Assembly: GCA_020403425.1 (NCBI GenBank) | Contig: JADBXR010000005.1 | Coordinates: forward strand, 124,001 to 188,000 | DNA from: Chitinophagaceae bacterium | GTDB taxonomy: Bacteria; Bacteroidota; Bacteroidia; Chitinophagales; Chitinophagaceae | Length of the DNA stretch: 64,000 nucleotides | Direction: 5' to 3' | In this document: piece after piece, positions 52,765-61,640 of the stretch | Layout of the letters: each line of letters starts with the position of its first letter | Position numbering within the stretch: the stretch's first letter is position 1 | The notes under the pieces: model-generated | What the model saw: only the letters and a program-made list of their open reading frames with translations | Told to the model about the DNA's origin: nothing | Databases searched by the model: none | Program-made: the position numbers and the translations under genes

Positions 52765-53702
52765 CAGGAAAGGATATTTTCGGGAGATGAATGTATGGAT
52801 TGCTCTTTGGCTGTCAGTACACGTTCACTTTCCTGCCGGAAAGAACGGAACAGCATCAACAGCAAAATGACCGCAATGGCACCCCACCATACCGGCACAT
52901 TCTCATCCATGGTCTTTTCGATAGGTTTTCCCTGTCGCGAAGTAACATACAGCTGTGTTACCACCAGCGCATTATTCATAAAATGCAGTAGTATGGACAA
53001 CCAAATATTTTTACTGTAATAAAAGATCAGCCCCAGCACTACACCCAATGCCATCCTCGGCAAAAAGCCGAAATACGAAAAATGTATGGCACTGAACAGG
53101 ATGCTGGTGATCAGGATACCTGCCCATTTATGATTGGTCCAACCCACAAACACCTGCTGAAAACCTCCGCGGAACAGGACCTCCTCAAAAACGGCCGGGG
53201 CCGCCGCCAGTACCAGCAGGGCCAGGAGGTAATCGGTCACCGATTTCATATTCGCCATGGCCATCATCGTAGCTTTATAAGCGTCTTCCATGGCTTTGGC
53301 TTTGGCATACCATTTAGCGGGTAGCGGGATCCACTCGTTCAGCTGGCCCAGTGCACCGCTGAGCATGATACTGCAGAAAGTGAGCGCCAATACCAACGCC
53401 AGCTGTTTGGAACTGACATGAGCGTGAAAACCCAGGTGCGCAAAAGGTTGTCTGCTCAGGATCCTCGCCAGGACCAGCGCTGGAAGAAGAAAGGCAAAAA
53501 AAGAAGCCATCGTGTTCAGCAACCTCGAAAGATTAGCATTTTCCGGCCGGTTTAACTGGCTGATTACCTGCATAAAAGGCACTTTCAGCACCAGGCTGCC
53601 CACCAGGGGTAGCAAAAAAGAACCCAGCACCACAAACACTCCCATCAAGCCCATCAAAAAGGCAAACTGTGATGGATAGTTGATCACCGGCTTTTGATTC
53701 AT
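52764..53702 (-). CDS. CPBP family intramembrane glutamic endopeptidase
   Basis: 312 residues, about eight membrane helices. FEEVLFRGGFQQVF gives the E-E-x-x-x-R active-site motif of CPBP proteases; two further histidine motifs (SAIHFSYFGFL and LHFMNN) follow. First gene of the cdsA/psd operon, so it may help in membrane-protein quality control (inference). Distinct from the CPBP gene at 38026, which has E-D at the first motif. Confidence 0.9.
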   Translation of the reverse strand: MNQKPVINYPSQFAFLMGLMGVFVVLGSFLLPLVGSLVLKVPFMQVISQLNRPENANLSRLLNTMASFFAFLLPALVLARILSRQPFAHLGFHAHVSSKQLALVLALTFCSIMLSGALGQLNEWIPLPAKWYAKAKAMEDAYKATMMAMANMKSVTDYLLALLVLAAAPAVFEEVLFRGGFQQVFVGWTNHKWAGILITSILFSAIHFSYFGFLPRMALGVVLGLIFYYSKNIWLSILLHFMNNALVVTQLYVTSRQGKPIEKTMDENVPVWWGAIAVILLLMLFRSFRQESERVLTAKEQSIHSSPENILS

Positions 53703-53721
53703 CGGCTAAAGAATAAGGTTG

Positions 53722-53729
53722 TAAATTTG
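53722..53729 (+). promoter_or_regulatory. TAnnTTTG promoter box upstream of dusB
   Basis: TAAATTTG, 76 bases before the dusB ATG, with a TTTTG about 25 bp further upstream (spacing a little long). Confidence 0.45.
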
Positions 53730-53805
53730 CAAATTCCGTAACAAAATGCAAACACCGAAAGGATGACCGGCCAATAGGCCGTTCCCAAACGTTTGCCTAC
53801 ACAAT

Positions 53806-54843
53806 ATGGTGAAAATAGACCAGATAGTATTGCCCGATTTCCCGCTTTTGCTCGCTCCCATGGAAGACGTGAGCGACCCGCCCTTCCGTGCCGTTTGCAA
53901 AGATAACGGCGCCGACCTGATGTACACCGAATTCATCAGCAGTGAAGGCCTGATCAGGGATGCGATCAAAAGCCGCCAGAAACTGGACATTTTCGAATAT
54001 GAGCGCCCGGTGGGCATCCAGATCTTCGGAGGTGATGAGGAAGCGCTGTCCATCAGTGCCAAGATCGTAGAGACCGTTAATCCCGACCTCCTCGATATCA
54101 ATTTCGGCTGCCCGGTGAAGAAAGTGGTCTCCAAAGGTGCCGGCGCCGGTGTATTGAAAGATGTGGACCTGATGGTGCGTTTGACCGAAGCCGTGGTAAA
54201 GAGCACCAACCTGCCCGTGACCGTTAAAACCAGGCTGGGCTGGGACGATAACAGCAAAAACATTGAAGAAGTGGCCGAACGTTTACAGGATGTGGGCATC
54301 AAAGCACTCGCCATCCATGGACGTACACGTTCGCAACTATACAAGGGTCAGGCCGACTGGAGCCTGATCGCCAAAGTAAAGAGCAACCCGCGCATCCGGA
54401 TCCCCATTTTTGGTAATGGCGATATCGATAGTCCGCAGAAAGCCCTCGAATACAAGAACCGCTACGGCGTAGATGGTATCATGATCGGTCGCGCTGCCAT
54501 CGGCTATCCCTGGATCTTCCGCGAAGTGAAACATTATATCGCCACCGGTGAGATACTACCTTCGCCTACCCTGGAAGAGCGTGTGGAAGTTGCCCGCAAA
54601 CACCTCCGCAAATCCATCGAATGGAAAGGCCCTATTGCCGGTATCAACGAAATGCGCAGGCATTATACCAATTACCTGAAAGGTTTACCCAATATCAAAG
54701 AATACCGATACAAGCTGGTCACCTATAAAACCGGTGAGGAAGTGGAATCGGTTCTGGATGATATCCTGCAACACTATAAAGGATATGTTTTTGAAAGGGC
54801 ACCAATAGAACTCATCAATTATCATGAGAAATGCCCGGTGTAG
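53806..54843 (+). CDS. dusB: tRNA-dihydrouridine synthase
   Basis: 345 residues of a TIM-barrel flavoprotein. Opening LLLAPMEDVSDPPFRAVCK and C102 in NFGCPVKKV (the general acid) place it in the Dus family; IHGRTRSQLYKGQADW and NGDIDSPQKA complete the FMN site. DusB reduces specific uridines in the tRNA D-loop. Alone on its transcript, with a 76-base leader. Confidence 0.95.
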   Translation: MVKIDQIVLPDFPLLLAPMEDVSDPPFRAVCKDNGADLMYTEFISSEGLIRDAIKSRQKLDIFEYERPVGIQIFGGDEEALSISAKIVETVNPDLLDINFGCPVKKVVSKGAGAGVLKDVDLMVRLTEAVVKSTNLPVTVKTRLGWDDNSKNIEEVAERLQDVGIKALAIHGRTRSQLYKGQADWSLIAKVKSNPRIRIPIFGNGDIDSPQKALEYKNRYGVDGIMIGRAAIGYPWIFREVKHYIATGEILPSPTLEERVEVARKHLRKSIEWKGPIAGINEMRRHYTNYLKGLPNIKEYRYKLVTYKTGEEVESVLDDILQHYKGYVFERAPIELINYHEKCPV

Positions 54844-54855
54844 GGATCAATGATA

Positions 54856-54892
54856 GAATGAGTGGATGAGTAGATGAGTGAATGAGTGAATG
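54856..54892. repeat. CACTCATC/CACTCATT tract (reverse orientation)
   Basis: GAATGAGTGGATGAGTAGAT and onward to 54892 between convergent dusB and glutathione peroxidase genes; the complement of the octamer unit. Confidence 0.75.
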
Positions 54893-54938
54893 TTTTTTAT
54901 GGAGGAAGCTGATAGGATTGCTGTTCCCGTATGGGGGG

Positions 54939-55592
54939 TCACTGGATAGCGGCTATTACCTGTTTACTCAGGGGCGAAATATTTTGCGAATAGAAATGGG
55001 TTAAAATGCCGCGCTCATCTATGAAATATTTACTGAAGTTCCACATTGGTTGCTGACTGCACCAGCCATTCGCCGAAGGATCACTCAACCATTGAAATAC
55101 AGCGTGCTGCCCTGCACCCTTCACTACCCGGCTTTTCTGCATTATGGGGAAACTTACTCCATAATTTACCTTACAGAACTGCGCAATGGCCGCATCATCT
55201 TTTTTCTCCTGTTCCTTGAAATCATTGGCCGGAAAAGCAAGGATCACCAGTTTGTCTTGATATTGCCGGTACAGTTTTTCCAGTTCCTCATATTGTGCAG
55301 TGAAGCCGCAGTCGCTGGCGGTATTCACAATAAGAACTTTTTTCCCTTTGAAACGGGCAAAATCAACCGTGTCGCCCTGGTTACTGACGGCCATCAGAGA
55401 ATAAAATGAAACGGGAGGCAATGACTGGTTTCTGTTCTCTTGTATGTCTTTACTGCCCGGCCATATTTTGCCTTTGAGCATAATGAGCGGGTATGCCGCT
55501 TTCAGAACCGATTGCCGCCAGGTCATGTCTTTACGTTTGATAAGGAATGATACGATAAAGATAACAGCCAGAAAGAGGAATAGTTTTCGCAT
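54939..55592 (-). CDS. Membrane-anchored glutathione peroxidase
   Basis: 217 residues. An N-terminal membrane helix (about 2-16) precedes a glutathione peroxidase domain with C95 as peroxidatic cysteine in SDCGFTAQYEEL, the glutamine-containing ANDFKEQEKKD and WNFSKYF. It uses cysteine, not selenocysteine. The resolving cysteine arrangement (VNYGVSF, no C) suggests thioredoxin-type regeneration is uncertain. Protects the membrane from peroxides. A start at 55610 would add six residues. Confidence 0.87.
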   Translation of the reverse strand: MRKLFLFLAVIFIVSFLIKRKDMTWRQSVLKAAYPLIMLKGKIWPGSKDIQENRNQSLPPVSFYSLMAVSNQGDTVDFARFKGKKVLIVNTASDCGFTAQYEELEKLYRQYQDKLVILAFPANDFKEQEKKDDAAIAQFCKVNYGVSFPIMQKSRVVKGAGQHAVFQWLSDPSANGWCSQQPMWNFSKYFIDERGILTHFYSQNISPLSKQVIAAIQ

Positions 55593-55650
55593 AACGATGA
55601 TTTGCTTCAAAGCCGGTCTCTTCTCAGCAAGTAGAATAGGCCGGGATGAG

Positions 55651-57024
55651 TTAACGAATGATCCACTTGAACAACTTCAGCTTTCCCTTCAGCGGCGGGT
55701 ATTTGATCGACGGATCGAACCAGGTAGGGGTTCTCATCACTGCTTTTTTATGACTGAACGTGTCGAAAGAATATTTACCATGATACGCGCCGGTACCACT
55801 GAACCCTCTGCCGCCAAACGGCAGGGATGGATTGGTCAGGTGCCAGCTGGCATTGTTCACACAGGCGCCACCGGCAGGTATGGCATCCAACCAGAAAGTT
55901 TCTTTTGCCGAAGAGGACGTGAATACATAGAACGCCAGTGGGTTAGGATTTTGCGCTATTATGGCTTTGGCCTCATCGGGTGTACTGAACGTGAGTATGG
56001 GTAATACCGGACCAAAGATCTCTTCCTTCATCACGGCAGCTTCCGGGTTCACCTGATCCAATAAAGTGGGTTCAATGAACAGGTCGCTTCTGTTCTGCCT
56101 GCCGCCATGTAACACCTTTCCCTGCGTCAGGTAAGCGGCCACCCTGTCAAATTGTTTGGTATTCACAAGCCTTCCGTAATGATCACATTCTTCGGCGCGC
56201 GCGCCAAAGAACTCGATGATCTTTTCCTTCATGGCTTTTACCAATGCATCTTTCTGCGAAACATGCACCAGTACATAATCGGGTGCCACGCACATCTGAC
56301 CGGCATTGGAGAACTTGGTCATCACAATACGTTTGGCAGCTATGTTGATGTTGGCATCCTGTTCAACCACACAGGGACTCTTCCCGCCCAGTTCCAGCGT
56401 TACGGGAACCAGCCGTTCTGCGGCCATTTTATAAATAAGTTTTCCAACCGCTGTACTGCCGGTATAAAAAACATGGTCAAAAGTGAAATGATTCATCATT
56501 TCAGGGATCACAGCTGCACCGTCTCCGGGTACATACAGAACATATTCTTTGGGGAAAGTGGCTTCGATGATCTTCTGCATGACCGCTGAAGTGGCCGGTG
56601 CAAATTCGCTGGGTTTCAGCACAACACAATTCCCTGCTGCGATCGCCCCGATCAATGGCGTGAACAATAGCTGGAAAGGATAGTTCCAGGGACCTATGAT
56701 CAATGTGATCCCAAGCGGTTCTCGAAGTATATAACTGTTCGAAGGAAGATTGAGCAGGTTCGTACGTACCGACTCATGGGACATCCACTGACGCAGGTGA
56801 TTGATCGTATCGTTCAGTTCGGCCAGGAAAAAACCGTTCTCGGTTACCCAGCATTCTTCCTTGCTCTTTTTAAGATCGGCATACAAGGCGGCATAGATCT
56901 CTTCTTCATGAGCGGTCACGGCCTGCTTCAGTAACAGCAATTGCTGTTTTCGAAATGCATACGGCTTGGTAATACCTGTTTCAAAATACGACCGCATAGC
57001 GGCCAGCTGTGAAAGAATCGTCAT
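55651..57024 (-). CDS. Aldehyde dehydrogenase, ALDH3-like
   Basis: 457 residues. Catalytic E211 (TLELGGKSP) and C245 (NAGQMCVAPDYV) are spaced as in ALDH3 enzymes; GSTAVGK in the cofactor fold and a C-terminal hydrophobic/basic tail (KGKLKLFKWIIR) suggest membrane association. Oxidises medium- or long-chain aldehydes with NAD(P)+. Length and motifs are normal. Stands apart from the lipid operon by about 60 bp and the opposite spacer. Confidence 0.93.
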   Translation of the reverse strand: MTILSQLAAMRSYFETGITKPYAFRKQQLLLLKQAVTAHEEEIYAALYADLKKSKEECWVTENGFFLAELNDTINHLRQWMSHESVRTNLLNLPSNSYILREPLGITLIIGPWNYPFQLLFTPLIGAIAAGNCVVLKPSEFAPATSAVMQKIIEATFPKEYVLYVPGDGAAVIPEMMNHFTFDHVFYTGSTAVGKLIYKMAAERLVPVTLELGGKSPCVVEQDANINIAAKRIVMTKFSNAGQMCVAPDYVLVHVSQKDALVKAMKEKIIEFFGARAEECDHYGRLVNTKQFDRVAAYLTQGKVLHGGRQNRSDLFIEPTLLDQVNPEAAVMKEEIFGPVLPILTFSTPDEAKAIIAQNPNPLAFYVFTSSSAKETFWLDAIPAGGACVNNASWHLTNPSLPFGGRGFSGTGAYHGKYSFDTFSHKKAVMRTPTWFDPSIKYPPLKGKLKLFKWIIR

Positions 57025-57538
57025 GGCAGGCAGAATTGTTACCTGTAAGATAGATAAATAGCGGAATTTATCATTAAACCAATAAGAATCAGCGTTTTTA
57101 CCATCAGCGACCGGTCAATAACAGACATCCGTGAACACCCGTTTTCTCTCCACACTGATGTCTGGTCGTTCTATCCTGTTTTGATGTTCAGTAAACCACC
57201 GGCAAACGCACTTGCCTTATGCACGCACACGAGATCTTACCTGTAACCGCTCTTCTCACATGATAACCGCTTATAAAATAATCCACATACTGTTTTTTTG
57301 CGAAAGATAGTTTGCCCTTGCACATGCGTAGTTACTTGTATAATCGAATCATTCGCTGTAGTTCTTTTATAGGCAACCATTACAGAGAAAAATAATTTTT
57401 CAGCAGAATAACAAATCGGGCAACGAATATGTGAATATCGGTGTCAGTATCGATGATCGACTCATAATAGGTTTTTGGCCATATATATATGGCTTCTATT
57501 TTTGCGTCGCTTTGTTGAAACATAAATCCAATATTTAC
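57025..57538. other. Long spacer upstream of the lipoprotein gene
   Basis: About 510 bases without a credible gene. It contains GACCGGTC, the CAGACATC/GATGTCTG inverted repeat (about 57120-57165), AT-rich sequence and the promoter described at 57474. The middle is unexplained. Confidence 0.4.
57474..57504 (+). promoter_or_regulatory. Promoter of the lipoprotein gene
   Basis: TTTG (57474-57477), 19-bp spacer, TATTTTTG (57497-57504): a strong -33/-7 pair about 35 bases before the ATG at 57539. Confidence 0.7.
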
Positions 57539-57991
57539 ATGACACAGAAATGTTCATTTTTGCTGATCCTTTGTTTAAGTCTCTGGTTACTACAATCTTG
57601 TGTTAGTTCCCGCGCGGTGGCCCATATGATCTTCTATAACAATTCCGATAAAGAGGCCCCCATTCGTTTATCCATTACAAAAAATAATAAAAACAATCCT
57701 AATAAAGTCATACTCCATACCATACAACCTGGTTTACAGGAACTTAAGGTGGGCAGTTTTGCCAAAGGTGCATATTCGGTTACGGCGGAGGCAGCAAATG
57801 GGAATCTGGTCGTGACCAAACCGGTCTCGCTGGACACTGAAAGATGGATCATTCTGAATTATACCAGTGCCGATTCTCTTAGCATTCAGAAAAAATACGG
57901 TTACGTGGATACAAGCGTACTGAAAAAAGTAGACGGAAGATTCACCGGTATCGATATTTACAGTGAGAATCGCCGGCCACCTTCCCTGTAA
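57539..57991 (+). CDS. Putative lipoprotein
   Basis: 150 residues; signal with lipobox LLQSC (cysteine about residue 19). The mature part is beta-rich (IFYNNSDKEAPIRLSITKNNKN, then SVTAEAANGNLVVTKPVSLD). It may be carried to the outer membrane. No known family. The upstream frame from a GTG at 57431 lies before the promoter and is not a start. A TTG-rich linker at its end runs into the stem-loop at 58022. Confidence 0.65.
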   Translation: MTQKCSFLLILCLSLWLLQSCVSSRAVAHMIFYNNSDKEAPIRLSITKNNKNNPNKVILHTIQPGLQELKVGSFAKGAYSVTAEAANGNLVVTKPVSLDTERWIILNYTSADSLSIQKKYGYVDTSVLKKVDGRFTGIDIYSENRRPPSL

Positions 57992-58282
57992 ATCAATGAT
58001 CTGTTACCGATTTACACAACGCTGCCTGTTCTTAAAAGAACAGGCAGTTGCATATTGGATCTCAACTATCTTTCTATAACTCCCTTCAGCTCTGTTTTAT
58101 TGTGTCCAAAGGGCCATTCCGAAAAATTCTTCCCACACCATCAGTCGTCTGTTCCATATTATAGAATACGATCGCCTGCCGGCACTTCTCATATTATTTC
58201 TCGGGTTTTATGTTCAAGCCATCTGATATTTCGATAAATTCATGTCTCCTATTTTTCTCAAAACAACCAACGATTGTTCAGT
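57992..58282. other. Spacer before the Gfo/Idh/MocA gene
   Basis: About 290 bases, no gene. It holds the stem-loop at 58022-58046 and TATTTTTC about 25 bases before the next start, a one-mismatch -7 box. Confidence 0.35.
58022..58046. terminator. Stem-loop after the lipoprotein gene
   Basis: CTGCCTGTTCTT (58022-58033)/AAGAACAGGCAG (58035-58046) perfect 12-bp stem; the T tract is only TTG, so it is a modest terminator. Confidence 0.5.
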
Positions 58283-59773
58283 ATGAAAAACAAACCCAAT
58301 TCAGGTAACAAGACTCAAAACACCCAAAACCAGGATTCTCGCCGTTCCTTTATCCGGAATGCGGCATTGGCTGCGGCCGGATTCTACATTGTTCCGCGCC
58401 ATGTATTGGGCCGCGGTTTTACCGCACCCAGTGATAAGCTGGTAGTGGCCGGCGTAGGTGCCGGCGGTAAAGGAGAAAGCGACCTTTGGAATTTTTACCA
58501 GAGCGGCAAAGCCGAGATCGGTTTCCTCTGCGATGTAGATTCACGTCAAACACGAAAAAGTCGTGAACGTTACCCCAAAGCCAAACTCTATACCGACTAC
58601 CGCGAAATGCTGGAAAAAGAACACAAGAGCATTGATGCCGTTTCTGTTTCCACACCCGATCACATGCATGCCGTAATTGGTATGGCCGCCATGCAGCTGG
58701 GCAAACATGTTTACATCCAAAAACCACTCACCCACGATATTTATGAAGCCCGCATGCTGACCAAAGCAGCCCACGACCATAAAGTGGTTACACAGATGGG
58801 TAACCAGGGAGCTTCGGGCGATGGTGTACGGCAACTGCAGGACTGGTACAATGCCGGCCTGATCGGTGATGTACACACCATCTACTGTTATACCGACCGG
58901 CCCGTTTGGCCACAGGGCATTCCCTGGAGCAGCAACAAACCACCGGTTCCTGCCGAGCTCGACTGGAACCTCTGGCTGGGTACCGCTCCTTACCGCGATT
59001 ATGTAGAAAAACTGGTTCCTTTCAACTGGCGTGGCTGGTGGGACTATGGTACCGGTGCATTAGGCGACATGGCCTGCCATATCATGGCACCCGCATTTGC
59101 TGTACTCGGCCTCGGATATCCAGAGTCTGCCGAGTGCAGTGTGGCAACACCTTATATCGAAAACTGGACACGCGGCAATTACCCAGATTCAGGTCCTGTT
59201 TCTTCCTCAATCACGTTATCGTTCAAAGGCGCCAATGGCAAGCCCATCAAACTGCATTGGATGGATGGCGGTATACAACCCGAGCGTCCTGATGAACTGG
59301 GCCCGAATGAAATGATGGGAGATGGTGGTAACGGTGCCATATTTATTGGCTCTAAAGGAAAAATGATGTGCGGCACTTATGGTATGTACCCCAACCTGTT
59401 ACCCACTTCACGAACCAAAGAGACCACCGTTCCGCAAACAGTGAAACGTGTTCCGAAAGGTGATGCAGGCCACTATGCTGCATGGGTGGAAGCCGCCATT
59501 GCCGGATATGGTTCCGAACAGGCCAAGAACCTCAGCTCCAACTTCGATATTGCCGGACCTCTGACCGAAAGCGTGTTGATGGGCAACCTGGCCATCCGCA
59601 GTTATAATATCAGCAGGCCTGGTAAGGATGGCAGGGGAAGAGAAACCACTGTTTATCCGGGACGTAACATCAAACTCATGTGGGATGGACCTAACATGCG
59701 CATCACCAACTTTGATGAGGCCAACCAGTATGTAAAGAGAACATACCGAGAGGGTTGGAGTTTGGGTGTGTAA
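58283..59773 (+). CDS. Tat-exported Gfo/Idh/MocA family oxidoreductase
   Basis: 496 residues. The twin-arginine leader QDSRRSFIRNAALAAAGFYIVPRHVLG is followed by a Rossmann fold (VVAGVGAGGKGESDL) and the IQKPLTHD segment replacing the usual EKP of this family. Large C-terminal beta domain with WNLWLGTAPYRD and WDYGTGALGDMACHIM, typical of exported Gfo/Idh/MocA proteins. Export via Tat would let it load NAD(P) or another cofactor in the cytoplasm. Part of the sugar-oxidation cluster below; likely acts on a glycoside or inositol-type substrate. Confidence 0.88.
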   Translation: MKNKPNSGNKTQNTQNQDSRRSFIRNAALAAAGFYIVPRHVLGRGFTAPSDKLVVAGVGAGGKGESDLWNFYQSGKAEIGFLCDVDSRQTRKSRERYPKAKLYTDYREMLEKEHKSIDAVSVSTPDHMHAVIGMAAMQLGKHVYIQKPLTHDIYEARMLTKAAHDHKVVTQMGNQGASGDGVRQLQDWYNAGLIGDVHTIYCYTDRPVWPQGIPWSSNKPPVPAELDWNLWLGTAPYRDYVEKLVPFNWRGWWDYGTGALGDMACHIMAPAFAVLGLGYPESAECSVATPYIENWTRGNYPDSGPVSSSITLSFKGANGKPIKLHWMDGGIQPERPDELGPNEMMGDGGNGAIFIGSKGKMMCGTYGMYPNLLPTSRTKETTVPQTVKRVPKGDAGHYAAWVEAAIAGYGSEQAKNLSSNFDIAGPLTESVLMGNLAIRSYNISRPGKDGRGRETTVYPGRNIKLMWDGPNMRITNFDEANQYVKRTYREGWSLGV

Positions 59774-59802
59774 ACCTGATAACTGGTTACTATACCATAA
59801 CC

Positions 59803-59839
59803 AAAAATCGGTTCATGAAATCATGAACCGATTTTTTTT
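59803..59839 (+). terminator. Strong terminator
   Basis: A stem of up to 16 bp (59803-59818 with 59821-59836, core ATCGGTTCATGA/TCATGAACCGAT) followed by Ts, 30 bases after the Gfo/Idh/MocA stop. Confidence 0.93.
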
Positions 59840-59844
59840 GATCC

Positions 59845-59890
59845 CTTTCACCGCGAAGCCGCAAAGTTTATGGTGTTATCGCAGGGAAAG
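59845..59890. repeat. CGCAAAG/CGCAGAG-type repeat remnant
   Basis: TTTCACCGCGAAGCCGCAAAG and ATCGCAGGGAAAG recall the flanks of the GxxExxY cassette at 45566. No gene is attached; a weak match. Confidence 0.3.
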
Positions 59891-59936
59891 CTCTGCCGCT
59901 GCGGCCCATCAGTGAACAACCAGCTAGCTACATAAA

Positions 59937-59967
59937 AAAGCTGCGGTTCACAGATAACCGCAGCTTT
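59937..59967 (-). terminator. Terminator for the minus-strand isomerase gene
   Basis: AAAGCTGCGGTT (59937-59948)/AACCGCAGCTTT (59956-59967), with a T tract on the minus-strand side. It lies 40 bases beyond the minus-strand stop at 60008. Confidence 0.85.
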
Positions 59968-60007
59968 CATTTTTATCGTTTGCAGTGCCTTGGAGGTCAC
60001 CGCAAGT

Positions 60008-60880
60008 TTAATAGGTGAACGACTTCATGTACTTCGCATCCGCTTCTGCACTGGCCAATGGATTACTGCCAGTAAAAGCCTCCTGCTCCACAATATGATA
60101 TTTCAATCCTTTTTCAGCTCCTGCTTTCAGGATAGAAGCAAAATTGATCGTACCCTTTCCAATCTGAACAGACTCATGTCCCTCTTTTGAATTGGTTTTC
60201 GCCATATCTTTTACGTGACACAGTCTGAAACGACCTGGATGTTTGCTGAACCAGGCTTTGGGATCTTCACCCGCAGCCACTACCCAGTAGATATCCATCT
60301 CAAAGTCTACGGTGTCTTTATTCGTAGAGGCCATCATTACCTCCTGTGGCACCTGCCCGTTGACCGGTTTGAACGAATAATCGTGATTATGATAGGCAAA
60401 ACGAATACCGTTCTTTTTACAGATGTCACCGGCCTTATTGAACTTGTCGGAATAACGTTTGAAATCATCTATGCTTTTCTGCGGGCCGATATAAGGGCAG
60501 ATCAGGTACTTCATCCCAATAGCTGCAGCTTCTGCCGCTTTGCGCTCGAAGTCATTCTCAATATTGCAATGTGAAGACACAATGTTCAGGTTCAGATCAT
60601 CCATGTATTTTTTGAACTCGGTGTTTTTCATACCCCAGAACATGCCCTGTGGTCCCTCAAAACTCTCGATCATGCGGTACCCATAACCGGAGATCTTCCG
60701 TAAGGTTTCTTTGGCATTCAAAGCCATATCTTCCTTCACCGTCCATAACTGGATACCAAATGCAGGAATATTTTTATACGGGGCCATATTCAGCAAGGAG
60801 GATTTCCCGGCAAACGGCAACGATAAACCCAAAGCAGCGAAAGTACTGTTCCTTAAAAAGTCGCGCCTGTTAGTAGACAT
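60008..60880 (-). CDS. Tat-exported sugar phosphate isomerase/epimerase family protein
   Basis: 290 residues with a twin-arginine leader (NRRDFLRNSTFAALGLSLPF). The rest is an AP-endonuclease-2/xylose-isomerase-like TIM barrel: VSSHCNIENDF, FAYHNHDYSFKP and VDFEMDIYWVVAAGEDP carry metal ligands typical of the family. Acts on keto- or aldose sugars, probably in the periplasm. Same cluster as the GMC oxidoreductase genes, with a terminator after it. Confidence 0.87.
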   Translation of the reverse strand: MSTNRRDFLRNSTFAALGLSLPFAGKSSLLNMAPYKNIPAFGIQLWTVKEDMALNAKETLRKISGYGYRMIESFEGPQGMFWGMKNTEFKKYMDDLNLNIVSSHCNIENDFERKAAEAAAIGMKYLICPYIGPQKSIDDFKRYSDKFNKAGDICKKNGIRFAYHNHDYSFKPVNGQVPQEVMMASTNKDTVDFEMDIYWVVAAGEDPKAWFSKHPGRFRLCHVKDMAKTNSKEGHESVQIGKGTINFASILKAGAEKGLKYHIVEQEAFTGSNPLASAEADAKYMKSFTY

Positions 60881-60996
60881 ACAATAATCTTTATATGATG
60901 ATAAATAACCTATTCTTACACCCTGAATGGCATGATCAATACAGGTACATACAAAACATATGCCCCGTTACTAATTCCTAATTGTTAATTATTTTA

Positions 60997-61560
60997 TTAG
61001 GTCGCCCAGGCTTTGTCTCCTTTTTTATAAGGGATGCAACCCTCGTACCTACCCGGAACCGCTACATAACGCAGGGCCTTTGTAGCACCTACTTCAGATG
61101 TAAAGAATCCGGTCAGAGTCAATTCCTTCATCATTCGGAAATAATGGGTCGGCTCCTCTTCTTTTTTGGTCTTCTGGTATTCTTTCTGCTCTTTGTCAAG
61201 TTCTACCAGCAGGTTATGGCGCTGCTCGGCAGTACTTTCCATGAACGACTTGCCGTTTTTCTTTTTACTGGCTTCGTCCAGTTTCGTCATGCCTTCCATG
61301 AAGATCTTCTGGTCTTTTTCTTCGTAGCAGTCTTTTACCATCACCGTCATAAACTCGCCCACTTTGGCGGCTTTGGCGCCGGGTGTGCTGGTGGCGGGTA
61401 AAATGGTCTCTGCCACTTCATCCAGGAAAGAAATATCAGACGCGGAGAAACTGACACCTGCATCTGTTTTGGTTTTACAGCCGGAGAGGAATGCTTCGGC
61501 ACCCAAAATAGTACCACCCAGGAGCAATGCTACACTGGATAAGGCTTCTCTTCTATTCAT
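60997..61560 (-). CDS. Gluconate 2-dehydrogenase subunit 3 family protein
   Basis: 187 residues. Starts MNRREALSSVALLLGGTILGAEAFLSGC, a Tat-like leader that also contains a lipobox-type cysteine. The body is the small-subunit family (PF13618) that escorts a GMC-type large subunit out of the cell and takes part in electron transfer. It lies downstream of the GMC gene on the same strand, fitting the LacA/LacC-type glycoside 3-dehydrogenase arrangement. Confidence 0.9.
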   Translation of the reverse strand: MNRREALSSVALLLGGTILGAEAFLSGCKTKTDAGVSFSASDISFLDEVAETILPATSTPGAKAAKVGEFMTVMVKDCYEEKDQKIFMEGMTKLDEASKKKNGKSFMESTAEQRHNLLVELDKEQKEYQKTKKEEEPTHYFRMMKELTLTGFFTSEVGATKALRYVAVPGRYEGCIPYKKGDKAWAT

Positions 61561-61587
61561 GAGATTGATTTTTTAAGGTGATTCGTC

Positions 61588-61636
61588 AGTAGCGGGCGGC
61601 GAGTGTGGCTTTACTGCCCACTCACCACTCACTGCT
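61588..61636. repeat. GTCAGTAG/CACTCACCACTCACTG foldback remnant
   Basis: Imperfect foldback related to the AGTAGTGAGT element at 15973; between the GMC stop and the subunit 3 start on the minus strand. Confidence 0.45.
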
Positions 61637-61640
61637 CACT

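Noticed and set aside
52471..53019. 182-codon plus-strand frame over DUF2007/CPBP genes
   Set aside because: Antisense to two supported genes; composition is not protein-like.
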